This document shows, piece by piece, positions 5,168 through 5,349 of a stretch of DNA of 5,349 nt (within the stretch, counting starts at the first letter, position 1; every line of letters starts with the position of its first letter). Source of the stretch: Prevotellaceae bacterium (GTDB lineage: Bacteria > Bacteroidota > Bacteroidia > Bacteroidales > UBA932); NCBI GenBank assembly GCA_031273485.1, contig JAISRS010000279.1:1-5349 (forward strand), given 5' to 3'. A model generated the notes under the pieces. That model did not search any database. It was not told the DNA's origin and saw only the letters and a list, made by a program, of their open reading frames with translations. The position numbers and the translations under genes are program-made.

Positions 5168-5206
5168 GATTAATTGGTTTTTACTTCTCGCTTTTAATAA
5201 TTAATC
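5168..5206. repeat. Perfect 8-bp inverted repeat
   Basis: GATTAATT (5168-5175) and AATTAATC (5199-5206) are perfect inverted arms 23 bp apart. They overlap the end of the 10-bp palindrome ATCAGCTGAT (5161-5170). They lie 45-90 bp upstream of the -7 box of the plus-strand lipoprotein gene and could be protein-binding sites, though AT-rich DNA gives such pairs by chance. Confidence 0.3.
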
Positions 5207-5250
5207 GTATAATTTAAATATTTTTAACATTTATATATAAAAAAAAGCAG

Positions 5251-5258
5251 TACTTTTG
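5251..5258 (+). promoter_or_regulatory. -7 box of the plus-strand lipoprotein gene
   Basis: TACTTTTG matches TAnnTTTG exactly and continues CACA. No TTTG lies at the -33 position; the region there is TTTATATATAA. The start would be about 30 nt before the ATG. Confidence 0.55.
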
Positions 5259-5294
5259 CACATTGTTTAACAGAAAATTATAGACAATTATATT

Positions 5295-5349
5295 ATGAAA
5301 AAAGTTGGTTTAGTGTTATTTGTAACTTTAATACTATTTGTTGCATGTG
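5295..5349 (+). CDS. N-terminus of a lipoprotein (partial, cut by window end)
   Basis: The ATG at 5295 opens 18 codons that read as a complete lipoprotein signal peptide: KK, a hydrophobic core (VGLVLFVTLILF) and the lipobox FVAC, with the cysteine as the last full codon in the window. The good -7 box 37 bp upstream and the 650-bp gap before it support this as a true gene start. The mature protein is out of view, so function cannot be assigned. It is transcribed away from the 404-aa lipoprotein gene. Confidence 0.75.
   Translation, partial: MKKVGLVLFVTLILFVAC

Larger units (their letters stand above)
4641..5294. other. 654-bp divergent intergenic region
   Basis: This AT-rich stretch separates two divergently read lipoprotein genes. 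It holds a -7 box for the leftward operon (4845-4852), a long AT-rich leader (4641-4844), repeat units (4911-5034), a palindrome ATCAGCTGAT (5161-5170), an inverted repeat (5168-5206) and a -7 box for the rightward gene (5251-5258). I see no credible gene or structured RNA family in it. Confidence 0.7.

Overview
The window looks like a Bacteroidetes (probably Bacteroidales) chromosome. The evidence is promoter boxes of the TAnnTTTG type (the -7 element of the Bacteroidetes primary sigma factor), scarce Shine-Dalgarno sequences, lipoproteins with acidic/Asn-rich residues after the lipobox cysteine, and AT-rich intergenic DNA full of heptanucleotide repeats and ATCTGCGTTATCTGCG- or AATTCGT-type intergenic repeats. 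Most genes lie on the minus strand. No rRNA, tRNA, CRISPR array, transposase or phage gene is visible. Species-level assignment is not possible from this sequence alone.

Region 1-333: the last codons of a possible plus-strand gene, then a 7-nt-period repeat array (62-183), a long imperfect inverted repeat (188-262) and a short GC-rich hairpin (287-309). Region 334-2530 (minus strand, read right to left): a 130-aa conserved-looking hypothetical protein with an internal duplication; an AraC-family regulator starting at GTG; a two-cluster 4Fe-4S ferredoxin; a two-helix DUF4405 cytochrome b-like membrane protein one base after the ferredoxin stop; and a small ORF whose lost signal peptide could be restored by one base in an A-run. 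Ferredoxin plus DUF4405 reads as a small membrane redox module. In the gap between the AraC gene and the ferredoxin there are two GCAGGAC heptamers exactly 21 bp apart, just upstream of a -7-like box, which is the geometry expected for AraC-type activation.

Region 2531-5034: a two-gene minus-strand operon encoding a 404-aa Tyr/Asp-rich lipoprotein (probably surface exposed) and a 188-aa outer-membrane beta-barrel protein, joined by a 6-nt gap and a TTG start in the same frame as the upstream stop codon. Composite repeats flank this pair on both sides (2628-2820 and 4911-5034). They share a 22-bp unit in direct orientation and a ~30-bp unit in inverted orientation, so the pair looks like a repeat-bracketed cassette.

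Region 5035-5349: an AT-rich divergent intergenic segment with a palindrome, an inverted repeat and a good -7 box, followed by the first 18 codons of another lipoprotein gene on the plus strand, cut by the window end. The strongest leads are the ferredoxin/DUF4405/AraC locus with its putative operator, and the repeat-bracketed lipoprotein/beta-barrel pair, whose function I do not recognise.
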